64,000 bases of DNA from an uncultured Erythrobacter sp. GTDB taxonomy: Bacteria; Pseudomonadota; Alphaproteobacteria; Sphingomonadales; Sphingomonadaceae. The stretch is taken from assembly GCA_947502815.1 (NCBI GenBank), contig CANNBH010000001.1, positions 1-64,000 of the forward strand, in the 5' to 3' direction. The translations under genes were made by a program, and so were the position numbers. The notes below the pieces were generated by a model. The model worked only from the letters and a program-made list of their open reading frames with translations, ran no database searches and was not told the origin of the DNA. Shown piece by piece: positions 16,764-26,360 of the stretch. The first letter of the stretch is position 1, and every line of letters starts with the position of its first letter.

Positions 16764-17720
16764 TCAATTCATCGGCCCGACGAAAAGCAACGGATCAAGC
16801 CGAGCGGCTTTCCATTTAAGGCCCCAATGCAAATGCGGCCCCGTGGCGCGCCCAGTCGATCCAACATTGCCAATATGCTGGCCCTGCGTCACCGATTGCC
16901 CCTCTTCCACAACAATCCGGCTGGCGTGGAGAAAGGCGCTGTTGAGGCCCTGGCCGTGGTCGATGATGATAAGGCCCCCTTCGAGGCTGAAACCCGTCCG
17001 TGCGAGCACCACAACGCCGTCTGCTGGGGCAACAAAGGGCACGCCGTTGCCGGGCGCAATGTCGATGCCGCCATGATAACTGCCCGGTTCGCCGCGATAG
17101 ATCCGCTGGCGCCCGAACCGCCCCGAAATGCGGCCCTTTACCGGCCAGATAAAATCTTGGCTCCAACCCGTCGCGCCCGTTTGGCGTGCCCGCGATTCGC
17201 CGATGGCGTTCAATTCTGGGCGGCGGCGCGCCATAAAGGCGGCGCTGGGCCCGCCGGGACGGCGTGCGACGTTCACCCGTTCAATCTGCCAATCGCGCGG
17301 GGTTATGATCAGCGTTTCGCGAACAATTTCTCCGCTGGCCAAGGTTGCAGACAGCGCGAGTGATCCGGGACTGTCGCGGTCAAAGGCGGCAAAGAACGTT
17401 CCGTCGTCCGCGACATCAACTTGCGCTTCGCCCAATGACACTTGCGCTGCGTTGTCCGGCGCAGTCCCGCGGATAAAGCCGCCCTGCGTCAACTCACCCG
17501 AATACGCGAATGTGGTTACAACTGGCTCAGGCGGGGGAGGCGGGGGAGGCGGGAGCACTGGAGCCTCCGACAATGTCTCTTCAACCGCGATGGCTTGCGG
17601 AGTTGGCGCTTCGGAGGTCGGATCAGGCGCCGCCGCCCCGCTGCCCACACAGCTCGATAAAGCTGCAATGCCGAACGCCGCTGGTGCAAAGACAGTCCAG
17701 CCCATAGCTCGGCCCATCAT
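16764..17720 (-). CDS. M23 family metallopeptidase, lipoprotein
   Basis: 318 residues. A lipoprotein signal (ALSSC near residue 23) is followed by a Pro-rich spacer including a run of eight prolines, a beta domain, and a C-terminal LytM/M23 domain (about 200-318) with HGGIDI and HLHWGL zinc motifs. Such proteins cut peptidoglycan cross-links or act as amidase activators. ATG 17720 overlaps the DUF2093 stop by four bases (ATGA), so the two genes are coupled. Confidence 0.9.
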   Translation of the reverse strand: MMGRAMGWTVFAPAAFGIAALSSCVGSGAAAPDPTSEAPTPQAIAVEETLSEAPVLPPPPPPPPEPVVTTFAYSGELTQGGFIRGTAPDNAAQVSLGEAQVDVADDGTFFAAFDRDSPGSLALSATLASGEIVRETLIITPRDWQIERVNVARRPGGPSAAFMARRRPELNAIGESRARQTGATGWSQDFIWPVKGRISGRFGRQRIYRGEPGSYHGGIDIAPGNGVPFVAPADGVVVLARTGFSLEGGLIIIDHGQGLNSAFLHASRIVVEEGQSVTQGQHIGNVGSTGRATGPHLHWGLKWKAARLDPLLFVGPMN

Positions 17721-17932
17721 CCTTTTTCGAGCAACCGGTGCGTGGCGATTTCGCACGTCGCATAGGCCTCTTGGTACTCAGCGCTCCAATAGCGCAATTC
17801 TTCCAAGGGGATCACTTCGCCGGATACCGCGCAAAGGACATGCTGTCCCGGGCGCAGAACGCGAAAGCTGGAGGGGCCGTAATAGAGTTTGGCGGCTTTA
17901 TCGCTGGTCGACATCAACATAGGCGTGTCCAT
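17717..17932 (-). CDS. DUF2093 domain protein
   Basis: 71 residues. Conserved family text is visible (AKLYYG, FRVLRPGQHVLCAVSGE, IPLEELRYWSAEYQEAYA). Function is unknown; the family is alphaproteobacterial and usually lies beside xseA or M23 genes, as here: xseA ends 11 bases upstream and the M23 gene overlaps downstream. The start may be ATG 17932, 17920 or 17914. One CxxxC-like arrangement is not obvious. Confidence 0.88.
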   Translation of the reverse strand: MDTPMLMSTSDKAAKLYYGPSSFRVLRPGQHVLCAVSGEVIPLEELRYWSAEYQEAYATCEIATHRLLEKG

Positions 17933-17943
17933 AGCACGGTCTT

Positions 17944-19410
17944 TTATCCGAACAAATCGTCTTGCTGCGCGGAAACGGGTTTAGGCCGGGTTTTTTTGGT
18001 CGGTTTTGGGGCGGGCGGCGTCTCCCCAACTCCCACGCCAAGCGTCCCATCCTTAAATTGCAACGTCAGCGCCCGCTCTGCCTCTGCTTGCGCTTTGCCG
18101 GTCAGCGCCTTGCCATCGGTATCGCGCACGATGGCATAGCCGCGCTCCAACGGCTTTTCTGGATGGAGCTGGCTGGTCAGACGGGCCAACGCCTCCAGCC
18201 GATCCCGCGATGCCAGCAGAGGCCGCTCGACAAGCGCAGGCACAAGCCGCGCACTTTCCAACCGCCGCTGCGCAGTATCACGCGCACGGATCAAGACATT
18301 GGGCGACAGGCGCGACTGGATGCCCGCCAATTGCTCGCGCCCCTTACCCGCACGGTCCATCAGGCCCCGCCGCAAACGGTCTGACAATTCATCAAGCCGC
18401 TGCGCCTGAGGTTGCAGCACTGTTTGCGCGCGCGGCATGCGCCGGATTCGCGCCTCCAGCCGCTCTCTTCCCAGTTCAACCGGGCGGTGCACCGCGCGGC
18501 GTTGCCGGGCGGCGAAATCGGCCAGCGTCGCGTCGAGATCGGCGCGCACCGGGACCGCCATTTCCGCCGCTGCCGTGGGTGTTGGCGCGCGGCGGTCTGC
18601 GGCATAGTCAGCAAGCGTCGTATCGGTTTCATGACCCACGGCAGAAATAACCGGAATGGTACATTCTGCGATCGCGCGTACGACCACTTCTTCGTTGAAA
18701 CTCCACAAATCTTCAATCGAACCGCCCCCGCGCGCCACGATCACAATATCGGGCCGCGCCACAGGGCTGGTGCCATCCAGAGCGGAAAACCCCCGAATTG
18801 CGCCCGCAACCTGTTCCGCTGCGCCTGTGCCTTGCACCAAAACAGGCCACACAATCACATGGCTGGGAAACCGATCCGCAAGCCGGTGGAGAATATCGCG
18901 AATAACCGATCCGGTTGGTGAAGTGACCACACCGATCGTCTTGGGTAGGAACGGCAGCCGCTGTTTGCGTTCTGGCGAAAAGACCCCTTCGGCCTCCAGC
19001 CTAAGCCGCGTTTTTTCCAGCAGCGCCAGCAAAGCGCCTTCGCCAGCCAATTCCAGACTGTCGATCACAATTTGATATTTGGACCGTCCCGGATAGGTCG
19101 TCAGTTTACCAGTGGCGATCACTTCCAAACCGTCTTCGGGCACAAAGGCCATCCGCCCCGTGTTGCCGCGCCACATCACCCCATCCAGCACCGCTTTATC
19201 GTCTTTCAACGCGCAATACATATGCCCCGATGCCGCCCGTTTGACGCCCGACAATTCACCGCGAAGTCGAACATAGCCAAACTGATCCTCCACCGTTCGC
19301 TTTAGCCGCGTAGAAATCTCGGTGATCGACAGCGGCTCAGCGTTGTCGCCCTGCCGCTCTCGCGCTACCAGCCCGTCTTGGTCTGCAAATGAAGAAGGAG
19401 CGCGCGCCAT
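17944..19410 (-). CDS. xseA: exodeoxyribonuclease VII large subunit
   Basis: 488 residues. It is the catalytic subunit that degrades single-stranded DNA together with XseB (not in this window). The N-terminal OB domain (about 25-125) begins [18 protein letters not shown]; the catalytic domain has [28 protein letters not shown], and [24 protein letters not shown]. The C-terminal third is a long coiled coil. The start ATG 19410-19408 shares two bases with the purD start on the other strand (see finding). It runs into DUF2093 and the M23 gene, probably one operon. Confidence 0.95.
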   Translation of the reverse strand: MARAPSSFADQDGLVARERQGDNAEPLSITEISTRLKRTVEDQFGYVRLRGELSGVKRAASGHMYCALKDDKAVLDGVMWRGNTGRMAFVPEDGLEVIATGKLTTYPGRSKYQIVIDSLELAGEGALLALLEKTRLRLEAEGVFSPERKQRLPFLPKTIGVVTSPTGSVIRDILHRLADRFPSHVIVWPVLVQGTGAAEQVAGAIRGFSALDGTSPVARPDIVIVARGGGSIEDLWSFNEEVVVRAIAECTIPVISAVGHETDTTLADYAADRRAPTPTAAAEMAVPVRADLDATLADFAARQRRAVHRPVELGRERLEARIRRMPRAQTVLQPQAQRLDELSDRLRRGLMDRAGKGREQLAGIQSRLSPNVLIRARDTAQRRLESARLVPALVERPLLASRDRLEALARLTSQLHPEKPLERGYAIVRDTDGKALTGKAQAEAERALTLQFKDGTLGVGVGETPPAPKPTKKTRPKPVSAQQDDLFG

Positions 19411-20680
19411 GAATGTCCTGTTGTTGGGGTCGGGTGGCCGTGAACATGCGTTAGCGTGGAAGCTGGCGCAATCCCCCTCTTGCGATAGGCTGTATGCCGC
19501 CCCCGGAAATCCCGGCATTGCCGAAGAAGCAACCTGCGTTGCGATTGATATGACCGACCACGCGGCCGTCACCGCGTTTTGCGCCGCAAACACCATCGGC
19601 CTCGTCGTGATCGGGCCAGAGGCTCCGCTGGTGGACGGCCTTGCCGACAGTTTGCGCGCCGCGGGTGTCCCGGCGTTTGGACCGTCAAAGGCGGCGGCGC
19701 AATTGGAAGGCAGCAAAGGTTTCACCAAGGATCTGTGCGAACGCGCGAACATCCCCACGGGCGGCTATATCCGCACCACATCGCTGGATCAGGCGGTCGC
19801 CGCGCTGGCCGATTACACCGCACCCTATGTGCTGAAAGCCGACGGGCTGGCCGCAGGCAAAGGCGTGGTGATCGCCGCGACTTTGGAAGAGGCCAAGGCG
19901 GCTCTATCCGATATGTTCGGGGGCGGGTTTGGAGAAGCGGGCGCAGAGGTTGTGATCGAAGAATTCCTCGAAGGGGAGGAGGCAAGCTTCTTCGCTCTGA
20001 CCGATGGCACCGCGATTATGCCTTTTGGCACCGCGCAGGATCACAAACAGGTGGGTGAAGGCGATGTAGGCCCCAACACCGGCGGCATGGGCGCCTATTC
20101 CCCAGCCCCTGTTTTGACCGCAGACTTGCAGGCCCGCACGGTCAAAGAAATCATTCAGCCGACCGTCGACACGATGCGCGCAGAGGGCATGCCCTATTCC
20201 GGCGTGCTCTATGCCGGATTGATGCTTACCAAGGTTGGCCCGCAATTGATCGAATACAATTGCCGATTTGGCGATCCGGAATGCCAAGTGTTGATGATGC
20301 GCCTGCAGGGCGACTTGGTCGAAATTATGCACGCCTGCGCGCAAGGGCGTCTGAGTGAAGTGGACGCCGGTTTCGCCGATGAAACCGCCCTAACCGTGGT
20401 GATGGCCGCCAATGGCTATCCCGGAACGCCGGAAAAAGGCGGCGCGATCGATCTGAGCGCATCCGAAGAAGGCGGCGCGAAGGTCTTTCACGCCGGAACA
20501 AAGCGAGGCGACGACGGCGGGCTGATCGCCAACGGCGGTCGCGTGCTTAACGTCACTGCGAAGGGGGCAAATGTCACCGAAGCGCAGGCCAACGCCTATG
20601 AAGCGGTAGACCGCGTGGATTTTTCCAGCGGTTTTTGCCGCCGCGACATTGGCTGGAAAGAGGTTGCGCGGGAAGGGTGA
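19409..20680 (+). CDS. purD: phosphoribosylamine-glycine ligase
   Basis: 423 residues, the usual length. It joins glycine to phosphoribosylamine in step two of purine synthesis. The N-terminus [18 protein letters not shown], the ATP-grasp segments [14 protein letters not shown] and [14 protein letters not shown], and [11 protein letters not shown] are all typical. AAGGAG lies about nine bases before ATG 19409 and inside the xseA reading frame. The gene is divergent from xseA with overlapping start codons. Confidence 0.97.
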   Translation: MNVLLLGSGGREHALAWKLAQSPSCDRLYAAPGNPGIAEEATCVAIDMTDHAAVTAFCAANTIGLVVIGPEAPLVDGLADSLRAAGVPAFGPSKAAAQLEGSKGFTKDLCERANIPTGGYIRTTSLDQAVAALADYTAPYVLKADGLAAGKGVVIAATLEEAKAALSDMFGGGFGEAGAEVVIEEFLEGEEASFFALTDGTAIMPFGTAQDHKQVGEGDVGPNTGGMGAYSPAPVLTADLQARTVKEIIQPTVDTMRAEGMPYSGVLYAGLMLTKVGPQLIEYNCRFGDPECQVLMMRLQGDLVEIMHACAQGRLSEVDAGFADETALTVVMAANGYPGTPEKGGAIDLSASEEGGAKVFHAGTKRGDDGGLIANGGRVLNVTAKGANVTEAQANAYEAVDRVDFSSGFCRRDIGWKEVAREG

Positions 20681-20690
20681 TGAAACCCGC

Positions 20691-21617
20691 CTATGCAACC
20701 GTTCCATCTGGGTCATAGGCGAAATGCGGCTCCATTTCTTTCATCAACCAATTGCGAAACGCGCGCACTTTGGGTGAAGCACGGCGCGCTTGGCTGTAAG
20801 CCAGCCGAAATACGCCGCCGGGCCTGACAATCGCTTCACCAATTCTGATCAGTTTGCCTTCGCCGATTTCAGACAGGAACAGGGTGGGCGCAAGGATCGC
20901 AGCACCATTGCCGGTCATTGCGGCGGCGGCGTCGAGAATTTGCGAATCAAATTGCAATCCGCGCGGCACAGGATTGCTGTTTTCGCCACCACGCGAAGCG
21001 CAGCGCGCGTCGCTCCAATCCCGCCACCACGCGTTGCCCGGCGAAATGCGCAAATCATCGTCAATCGTTGGATCGGCACCGTTTAGGCCCGGATGCCGGT
21101 CCAAGAATTCTGCGCTGGCAAAGGGCGCAATTCCGAGCCGCAGCAAAGAATGCGATTCGAGCGATGGCGGAACCTCACGCGACAACCGGATAGCGATGTC
21201 GCTTTCCCCCGCCTCAAGATCGATGAACCGGTCTGATACATCCAGCCGGACGGCAATTTCGGGATGCGCCAATTGAAACGTGCCCAGCCGCGGAGCGAGC
21301 ACTTTGGTCGCGAAGGTCTGAAAACACGCGATTGAAAGAATGGAACCGTCGCTGTCGCCCAATGACGAAAACGCCGCCTCCATCGATGCGAATGCCTGCG
21401 CAATGCGCGGGGCCAAAGCATCGCCAGCGGGCGTGAGTTCCATCAACCGGCCATTGCGGACGAAAAGCGGGGTGCCGACTCGCTGCTCAAGGCTTTTGAT
21501 CTGATAACTGACCCCGGCCTGTGTCAGTCCGAGTTCTTCGCCCGCACGGGTGTAATTCTTATGCCGAGCCGCCGCTTCGAATGCTCTGATCGCAGAAAGA
21601 GGGGGGAGTTTGCGCAT
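20691..21617 (-). CDS. LysR-family transcriptional regulator
   Basis: 308 residues. The N-terminal winged helix-turn-helix (ARHKNYTRAGEELGLTQAGVSYQIKSLEQRVGTPLF region, about 14-52) is followed by a LysR substrate domain. The opening LPPLSAIRAFEAAARH places it near the GcvA/AmpR group. It lies head-to-head with an UrcA gene and a perfect 7-1-7 palindrome sits at 21626-21640 just before its start, the usual arrangement for LysR autoregulation and control of a divergent target. The effector is unknown. It is tail-to-tail with purD, 10 bases apart. Confidence 0.93.
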   Translation of the reverse strand: MRKLPPLSAIRAFEAAARHKNYTRAGEELGLTQAGVSYQIKSLEQRVGTPLFVRNGRLMELTPAGDALAPRIAQAFASMEAAFSSLGDSDGSILSIACFQTFATKVLAPRLGTFQLAHPEIAVRLDVSDRFIDLEAGESDIAIRLSREVPPSLESHSLLRLGIAPFASAEFLDRHPGLNGADPTIDDDLRISPGNAWWRDWSDARCASRGGENSNPVPRGLQFDSQILDAAAAMTGNGAAILAPTLFLSEIGEGKLIRIGEAIVRPGGVFRLAYSQARRASPKVRAFRNWLMKEMEPHFAYDPDGTVA

Positions 21618-21625
21618 AGCTAATT

Positions 21626-21640
21626 ATAAGTCAGACTTAT
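21626..21640. promoter_or_regulatory. palindromic operator ATAAGTC-A-GACTTAT
   Basis: A perfect 7-1-7 palindrome in the LysR/UrcA divergent spacer, 9 bases before the LysR start and 78 bases before the UrcA start. It contains the T-N11-A spacing of LysR-type boxes (T27 to A39 of the site). It is probably the autoregulatory site. Confidence 0.6.
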
Positions 21641-21717
21641 GATAAAGGCCAGCGTTTGATTGGATATAGAGGGATCAGCGCTTCACCTTGTGATCATCAA
21701 CCACAAGGGAAACCGAT

Positions 21718-22062
21718 ATGAAAAATGCAAACTTGTCCTTCGCGCTTGCTCTTGCCGCGATCGCGGTTCCAGCCACAGTTCATGCAGAGCGCGGCGAAGA
21801 AAACCAAGTTTTTGTGGAGTATCAAGACCTCGATCTAAACCATGCAGCAGGCCGCGCGGCGCTCACTGAAAGGTTGGACCGGGCGATCAAAAAGGTGTGC
21901 CATTCGAGCCTTAGCCGATCGGTGCGCGCATCAAGCCAAGCGCGGCAATGTATCGCGGAAAAGCGCGCAGAACTTGCACCAGTGCGTGAAGCGATCATCA
22001 CATCGGCGCAAACAACGGATACTGGCGCGAGCACGCTGCTCGCATTTGATCAAGATCAATGA
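21718..22062 (+). CDS. UrcA family protein, exported
   Basis: 114 residues with a signal peptide (cleavage near TVHA-E). The mature part has the UrcA pattern VEYQDLDLNHAAGRAALTERLDRAIKKVC, with two Cys that could pair. Function unknown; the family is restricted mostly to Sphingomonadales and Caulobacterales. AAGGGA precedes ATG 21718 at a good distance. It is probably controlled by the divergent LysR protein. A second UrcA gene is at 50257. Confidence 0.88.
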   Translation: MKNANLSFALALAAIAVPATVHAERGEENQVFVEYQDLDLNHAAGRAALTERLDRAIKKVCHSSLSRSVRASSQARQCIAEKRAELAPVREAIITSAQTTDTGASTLLAFDQDQ

Positions 22063-22092
22063 CGCGCTCCCACGACCCTGCTCATATGAGGC

Positions 22093-22488
22093 ATGATCAA
22101 AAACCCGCCTCAGTTCGCCCGTCTCTCAGCGCTTAGCGCGCTCGCCGTCTTCGCATGCACCACAACTGGGCCTGCTGGGACGGCGAGCTCTGGTTCGGCT
22201 CAGTCCGCATTTGCCACAGCAGAGCCCAACCCGCCCGCTTTCGTAGAAGCGGCCTGCGGGGATTGTCATTCGGTAGAGCCAGCCTTTCTGTCGCCCAATC
22301 CGAACGCGCCCAGCTTTGAATCCATCGCCAATCGCGAGGGGCTAACCGATGACACGCTGTCATCGTGGCTGGCCGATGCGCACAATTACCCCGAGTTGAT
22401 GGATTTCGATCTCAATGCAGACCAGATTGACGTCGTGGCCGATTACATGATCACTTTGAGACGCGCGGAATACGGGCCGGAGCAATAA
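22093..22488 (+). CDS. small c-type cytochrome, probable lipoprotein
   Basis: 131 residues. One heme-binding motif CGDCH lies near residue 55, and a Met in PELMDFD near 102 could be the sixth ligand, as in class I cytochromes c. The N-terminus reads as a lipoprotein signal (AVFAC near residue 22). It should carry electrons in the periplasm, tethered to a membrane. It starts 30 bases after the UrcA gene, so the two may share a transcript, though they have no known link. Confidence 0.85.
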   Translation: MIKNPPQFARLSALSALAVFACTTTGPAGTASSGSAQSAFATAEPNPPAFVEAACGDCHSVEPAFLSPNPNAPSFESIANREGLTDDTLSSWLADAHNYPELMDFDLNADQIDVVADYMITLRRAEYGPEQ

Positions 22489-22634
22489 TTTTCCTACATG
22501 GGACGGGCCGGGTATGGTGTGCGCTGCTCTTTCCCATCGTCAAAACCGCGCCAAATGCGCCGCCCACGTTTCGCCCTCTGGACCGTGTAACATGCGGTCC
22601 ATGTCCCAATGTATCATGTGGTTGAGAGCGGCGT

Positions 22635-23651
22635 TCAGAGCTTGCTTGCCATAAGCGCCTGCATGTCCGTCGCGGGACGAGGGCCGTAGTGCGAGATGAC
22701 CTCGGCCGCTGCGATCGCGCCGCGTTTGAGGCACGTCTCCAGCGGCTCACCCTTGCCATGGCCTGACAGGAAGCCGGCGGCGAACTGGTCGCCCGCGCCG
22801 GTTGTGTCGACCACCCTTGCAACGGCCTCGGCGCTCACTTGAGCGCGTTCGCCATTGGCGCTGGCATGCGCACCGTGTTCGCCGCGTGTTGCGACCAGAA
22901 TCGGCACCTTGGCCGCGACCGCCTGAAAACCGGTTTCGAAGTCGTCCTCACCCGTCAGCGTCGCAAGCTCGCTCTCATTGACGAACAGGATGTCGATCAG
23001 CCCGCCGTCGATCATCGCGCGGAAATCGTCGCCGTGCCGGTCAATCACAAAGCTCTCACTTGCGGTAAACGCGACCTTGCGGCCAGCGGCGCGCGCGACT
23101 TCGATGGCCCGGCGCATGGCGCGGCGGGGCTCTTCGGGGTCCCACAGATACCCTTCGAGATAGAGGATCGCGGCAGACGCAATCAGCTCCTCATCCAACG
23201 CAGCGGCGGGCAAATACTGGCCTGCGCCAAGGAAGGTGTTCATCGTCCGCTCGCCATCGGGGGTCACAAAGATGAGGCAGCGCCCGGTCGGCGGTTCGCT
23301 GTCGCGCATTGGCGTTTCAAAATCGATCCCAACAGAGCGGATGTCATGTGCAAACACGTCGCCAAACTGGTCCTTCGCCACCTGGCCGATAAAGGCGCAG
23401 CGCGTGCCAAGCTCCGCCAGCCCCGCCAGCGTGTTGGCCGCCGATCCGCCAGACGTCTCCGTTGCCGGGCCCATCGCGGCATAGAGCCGGTCCGCACCGT
23501 CGGCATCGAGCAAGGTCATACCGCCCCGCTCTAGGCCCAGCTGCTCGATATCGGCATCCTCGCAGGACGCGATGATATCAACGATGGCGTTGCCAATGGC
23601 GATAACATCATAGCGCGGCGAATTGGCAGTCTGAGAGAGAGGGTCGGTCAA
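22635..23651 (-). CDS. PfkB-family sugar/adenosine kinase
   Basis: 338 residues. PfkB signatures are visible: GGSAANTLAGLAELG in the N-terminal half and DTTGAGDQFAAGFL near the C-terminus with the catalytic Asp. Close relatives in alphaproteobacteria are annotated as adenosine kinase; ribokinase-like substrates are possible. It is cytoplasmic and alone: the downstream neighbour is convergent and the upstream one divergent. Confidence 0.88.
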   Translation of the reverse strand: MTDPLSQTANSPRYDVIAIGNAIVDIIASCEDADIEQLGLERGGMTLLDADGADRLYAAMGPATETSGGSAANTLAGLAELGTRCAFIGQVAKDQFGDVFAHDIRSVGIDFETPMRDSEPPTGRCLIFVTPDGERTMNTFLGAGQYLPAAALDEELIASAAILYLEGYLWDPEEPRRAMRRAIEVARAAGRKVAFTASESFVIDRHGDDFRAMIDGGLIDILFVNESELATLTGEDDFETGFQAVAAKVPILVATRGEHGAHASANGERAQVSAEAVARVVDTTGAGDQFAAGFLSGHGKGEPLETCLKRGAIAAAEVISHYGPRPATDMQALMASKL

Positions 23652-23820
23652 GGCAAATGTCCTGTTGTGCGAATGCGGTTTCGATCGGTCCTGCGCCTAG
23701 CCCGATGCACGCAGCACGCCAAGGTCAAAAGGCGCAGCTGGGGAAAGGCGTAAGAAAAGCTGGGTTCTCATCGCCCGGCCATTTGACTTGCGCCGGACCA
23801 CGCCGCATCGCATTCACACG

Positions 23821-24537
23821 ATGCGCACCTTGATCGAAGCCTTTACCAACGCGTTTGGCCAATTGAGCGACAAAGCGGTGCTGCGCGTGCTGATCAAATC
23901 GATGCTGATCACTTTGCTCGTCTTCGTTGTGAAAGGCGTTGGTCTCTACTTCGGCCTTATCTGGATCGGTGCCTCCTATTCCAAAGACAGCGGCAGCGGT
24001 TTTGCAGAGGCGGCCGCGGCTGTGATTATCACAGGGCTCGCATTCTGGTTCCTGTTCCGCGTGGTGGCGGTGGCGGTGCTCCACTTCTTCGCCGATGAAG
24101 TTGTCGCTGCGGTGGAGGCACGGCATTTCCCCGATTTGGCCGACCAAGCAAAGCCATTGCCGTTTCGCCGCGACTTGCGCAATTCGCTTAAGGGGATGGG
24201 GCGCACAATCGGCGCCCACATCTTGGCTTTACCGCTGGCGGGTATCTTGCTGATCACCGGCGTGGGGCCCGCGTTGCTGTTTCTGGTTATCAACGCGTGG
24301 CTGCTGGGCAGAGAGCTGACCGAGATGGCTTGGCTGCGCCATTGTGAGGATCAAGAAGACGACAACCCCGTCCCGCAGCATCACCGCATGATGCTCGGCG
24401 GTATCGTTGCAGGGATCATGGTGATCCCCTTTGCCAACCTGCTCGCCCCCGTGGTGGGCGCAGCCGCGGGTACGCATTTGTCGCACCGCGCGATGCTAGC
24501 CAAGCGGGCCAAAGACAACAGCGAGAGCGCCGCATGA
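23821..24537 (+). CDS. EI24 domain membrane protein
   Basis: 238 residues, with four to five membrane helices. It resembles the EI24/CysZ family, which in some bacteria includes a sulfate uptake channel; here the transported substrate is unknown. Notable segments are LFLVINAWLLGRELTEMAWLRH and a glycine-rich last helix. ATG 23821 is chosen over ATG-less upstream frame. Its stop overlaps the next lipoprotein gene (ATGA). Confidence 0.85.
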   Translation: MRTLIEAFTNAFGQLSDKAVLRVLIKSMLITLLVFVVKGVGLYFGLIWIGASYSKDSGSGFAEAAAAVIITGLAFWFLFRVVAVAVLHFFADEVVAAVEARHFPDLADQAKPLPFRRDLRNSLKGMGRTIGAHILALPLAGILLITGVGPALLFLVINAWLLGRELTEMAWLRHCEDQEDDNPVPQHHRMMLGGIVAGIMVIPFANLLAPVVGAAAGTHLSHRAMLAKRAKDNSESAA

Positions 24538-24956
24538 CATCGCTGCCTAAATTGAGCTTTTGCGCGGCCGCTGCTCTGCTCGTTTCAGCATGCGCCGGGG
24601 GGTCGGCGGGATCCAGCGGTCAGGTTAGAACGCCCGCGGCCTCCACACCTGCGGCCGGCGGCGGGTTTCGCGCTCCGCAAATCATGCGCAACGCCGGGCT
24701 AGAAAGCGTCATTGGCCAGCGCGCTGCATCGCTTTCACGCCGGTTTGGCGATGCGCGAATCGACTTGTCAGAGGGGGACGCGCGAAAGCTGCAATATGTC
24801 TCTGACCGATGCGTGCTCGACATCTACCTTTACCCGCTGCAGGCAAACGCCGATCCAGTCGCCACCCATGTTGAGGCCCGTGAACGGCAAGGCGGCGCTG
24901 ACACAGACAGAGCCGGCTGCATCGCAGATGTAGAGCGCGCCGCCACCGTCCGGTAA
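24534..24956 (+). CDS. hypothetical lipoprotein
   Basis: 140 residues starting with a lipoprotein signal peptide (LVSAC, Cys near residue 20), then an Ala/Gly/Ser-rich linker and a compact domain with two Cys (RCVLDIYLYPLQ and GCIADVE). No named family recognised. It overlaps the EI24 gene by four bases, so it may act at the membrane with that protein. Confidence 0.75.
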   Translation: MTSLPKLSFCAAAALLVSACAGGSAGSSGQVRTPAASTPAAGGGFRAPQIMRNAGLESVIGQRAASLSRRFGDARIDLSEGDARKLQYVSDRCVLDIYLYPLQANADPVATHVEARERQGGADTDRAGCIADVERAATVR

Positions 24957-25026
24957 ACGGCCTGGTAACGCGGTCTTAAGCACATTGTGCGATGCCCTTT
25001 GTTGAATAAAGAGGGCTTTGAAGCAC

Positions 25027-25971
25027 ATGACCACGCACTTTACCGATTTGGCGCAGCGCGCTGCTGCTGATGGACAAGTTACATCGGAAGAAATTCTCGC
25101 GCTGCGACGTCAGGGTTGGGGCGATGGGATCATCACCCGTGAAGAGGCCGAAGCCCTGTTCGAGGTCAACAACGCGCTCGAAACCCGCGATGATGAATGG
25201 TGCGACTTCTTTGTCGAAGCGATCGGTGAATTTGTGCTTAACGGCACTCAGCCGCGCCTGCAATGCAATACCGAAGAGTCTGAATGGCTTATCGCGCAGG
25301 TGGACCATGATGGCGTGGTGGACAGCTTTGTTGAGCTTGAAACCATGGTTCGAATCATCGAACGCGCTGAGAACTTGGCGACCCAGCTGAAAGACTATGT
25401 GATCGCGCAAATTGAACGCGAAGTCCTTTCCGGGACCGGCCCAACGCGGCATGGCGGCGACCTTTCCGCGACGCATATCAGCTCTGCCGAAGCGCGCATT
25501 TTGCGCCGTGTCGTGTTCTCAAGTGGAGGATATGGCCCCGCAGCGGTTAACCGGTTCGAAGCGGAAATGCTTTTCCGCTTGAAAGACGCCACTCTCAGCG
25601 ATGAGAACGCGCCAGAATGGGATGATCTGTTCCTCGACGGGGTGAGCAATTACCTCAAGGGCTTCTCACTCCAGAATGCTCAGCTTGAGCATGGCCGCGC
25701 GCTGGAATTGCAAGAATTCGTCGCCGATAACAAAGCCAATGTCGGACGGTTCTTTGGCACAATGATCAAAGAAGCCCCGCAAGTTCGCAACCATTTCGGC
25801 AAAGTCTTTGGCAAACGCGATGCGTCACCCAGTATCGAAGAACAGGCGGCCGCTGGCGAAGAGGTCACCGATCACGAACAAAAATGGCTCGATGCCATGA
25901 TTGAGGCTGACGGGGACATCGATGATTTGGAGCGGCGTTTGCTCGCGCGAATTATCGAAGAAGGCGAGTAA
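25027..25971 (+). CDS. hypothetical protein with internal A-B-A-B repeat
   Basis: About 314 residues, acidic and helical, without signal peptide. Unit A (residues 16-75) has SEEILALRRQ...ITREEAEALF...DDEWCDFFVEAIGEFVL; it recurs at about 155-215 as SAEARILRR...VNRFEAEMLF...PEWDDLFLDGVSNYL. Unit B (about 85-140, EWLIAQVDHDGVVDSFVELE) recurs at the C-terminus (WLDAMIEADGDIDDLERRLL). The D-rich turns look a little like EF-hand or TerB segments, but the spacing does not fit a standard EF-hand. Function unknown. TTG 25018 is a possible alternative start. Confidence 0.72.
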   Translation: MTTHFTDLAQRAAADGQVTSEEILALRRQGWGDGIITREEAEALFEVNNALETRDDEWCDFFVEAIGEFVLNGTQPRLQCNTEESEWLIAQVDHDGVVDSFVELETMVRIIERAENLATQLKDYVIAQIEREVLSGTGPTRHGGDLSATHISSAEARILRRVVFSSGGYGPAAVNRFEAEMLFRLKDATLSDENAPEWDDLFLDGVSNYLKGFSLQNAQLEHGRALELQEFVADNKANVGRFFGTMIKEAPQVRNHFGKVFGKRDASPSIEEQAAAGEEVTDHEQKWLDAMIEADGDIDDLERRLLARIIEEGE

Positions 25972-26000
25972 AAAGCTGCGGTGGGATAGCGCGCGCCGCG

Positions 26001-26360
26001 CTAAACCATAAAGCTCTCACCGCATCCGCATGCCCCTTTGGCGTTCGGGTTTTCGAACACGAAACCAGCGGTGAAATCATCTTCACGCCAATCCATGGTC
26101 GATCCGACCAGATACAGCACACTCGCGCCGTCAATGTAGAACGTGCCGCCGGGTGTTTCGATTTTTTCGTCGAATTTTTCCTCTTCGGTCACGTAATCGA
26201 CCGAATAGGCAAGGCCCGAACACCCGCGCCGCGGGGTTGAGAGCTTAACGCCGATCGCCTCTTCTGGGGCCTGGCTCATCAAATCGGCGATGCGCGCCTC
26301 TGCGCCGGTGGTCAAAACCACGGCTGCGGGCAATTTGCGTGTCTTAGTTTCAGTGCTCAT
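26001..26360 (-). CDS. sufA: A-type Fe-S carrier SufA
   Basis: 119 residues. The three conserved Cys of the HesB/IscA fold are in GCSGLAY and CGCGESF. It accepts a cluster from the SufBCD scaffold and delivers it to apoproteins. It is the last gene of the suf operon and its ATG overlaps the sufT stop (TGATG). A related carrier, ErpA, is encoded at 60874. Confidence 0.92.
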   Translation of the reverse strand: MSTETKTRKLPAAVVLTTGAEARIADLMSQAPEEAIGVKLSTPRRGCSGLAYSVDYVTEEEKFDEKIETPGGTFYIDGASVLYLVGSTMDWREDDFTAGFVFENPNAKGACGCGESFMV

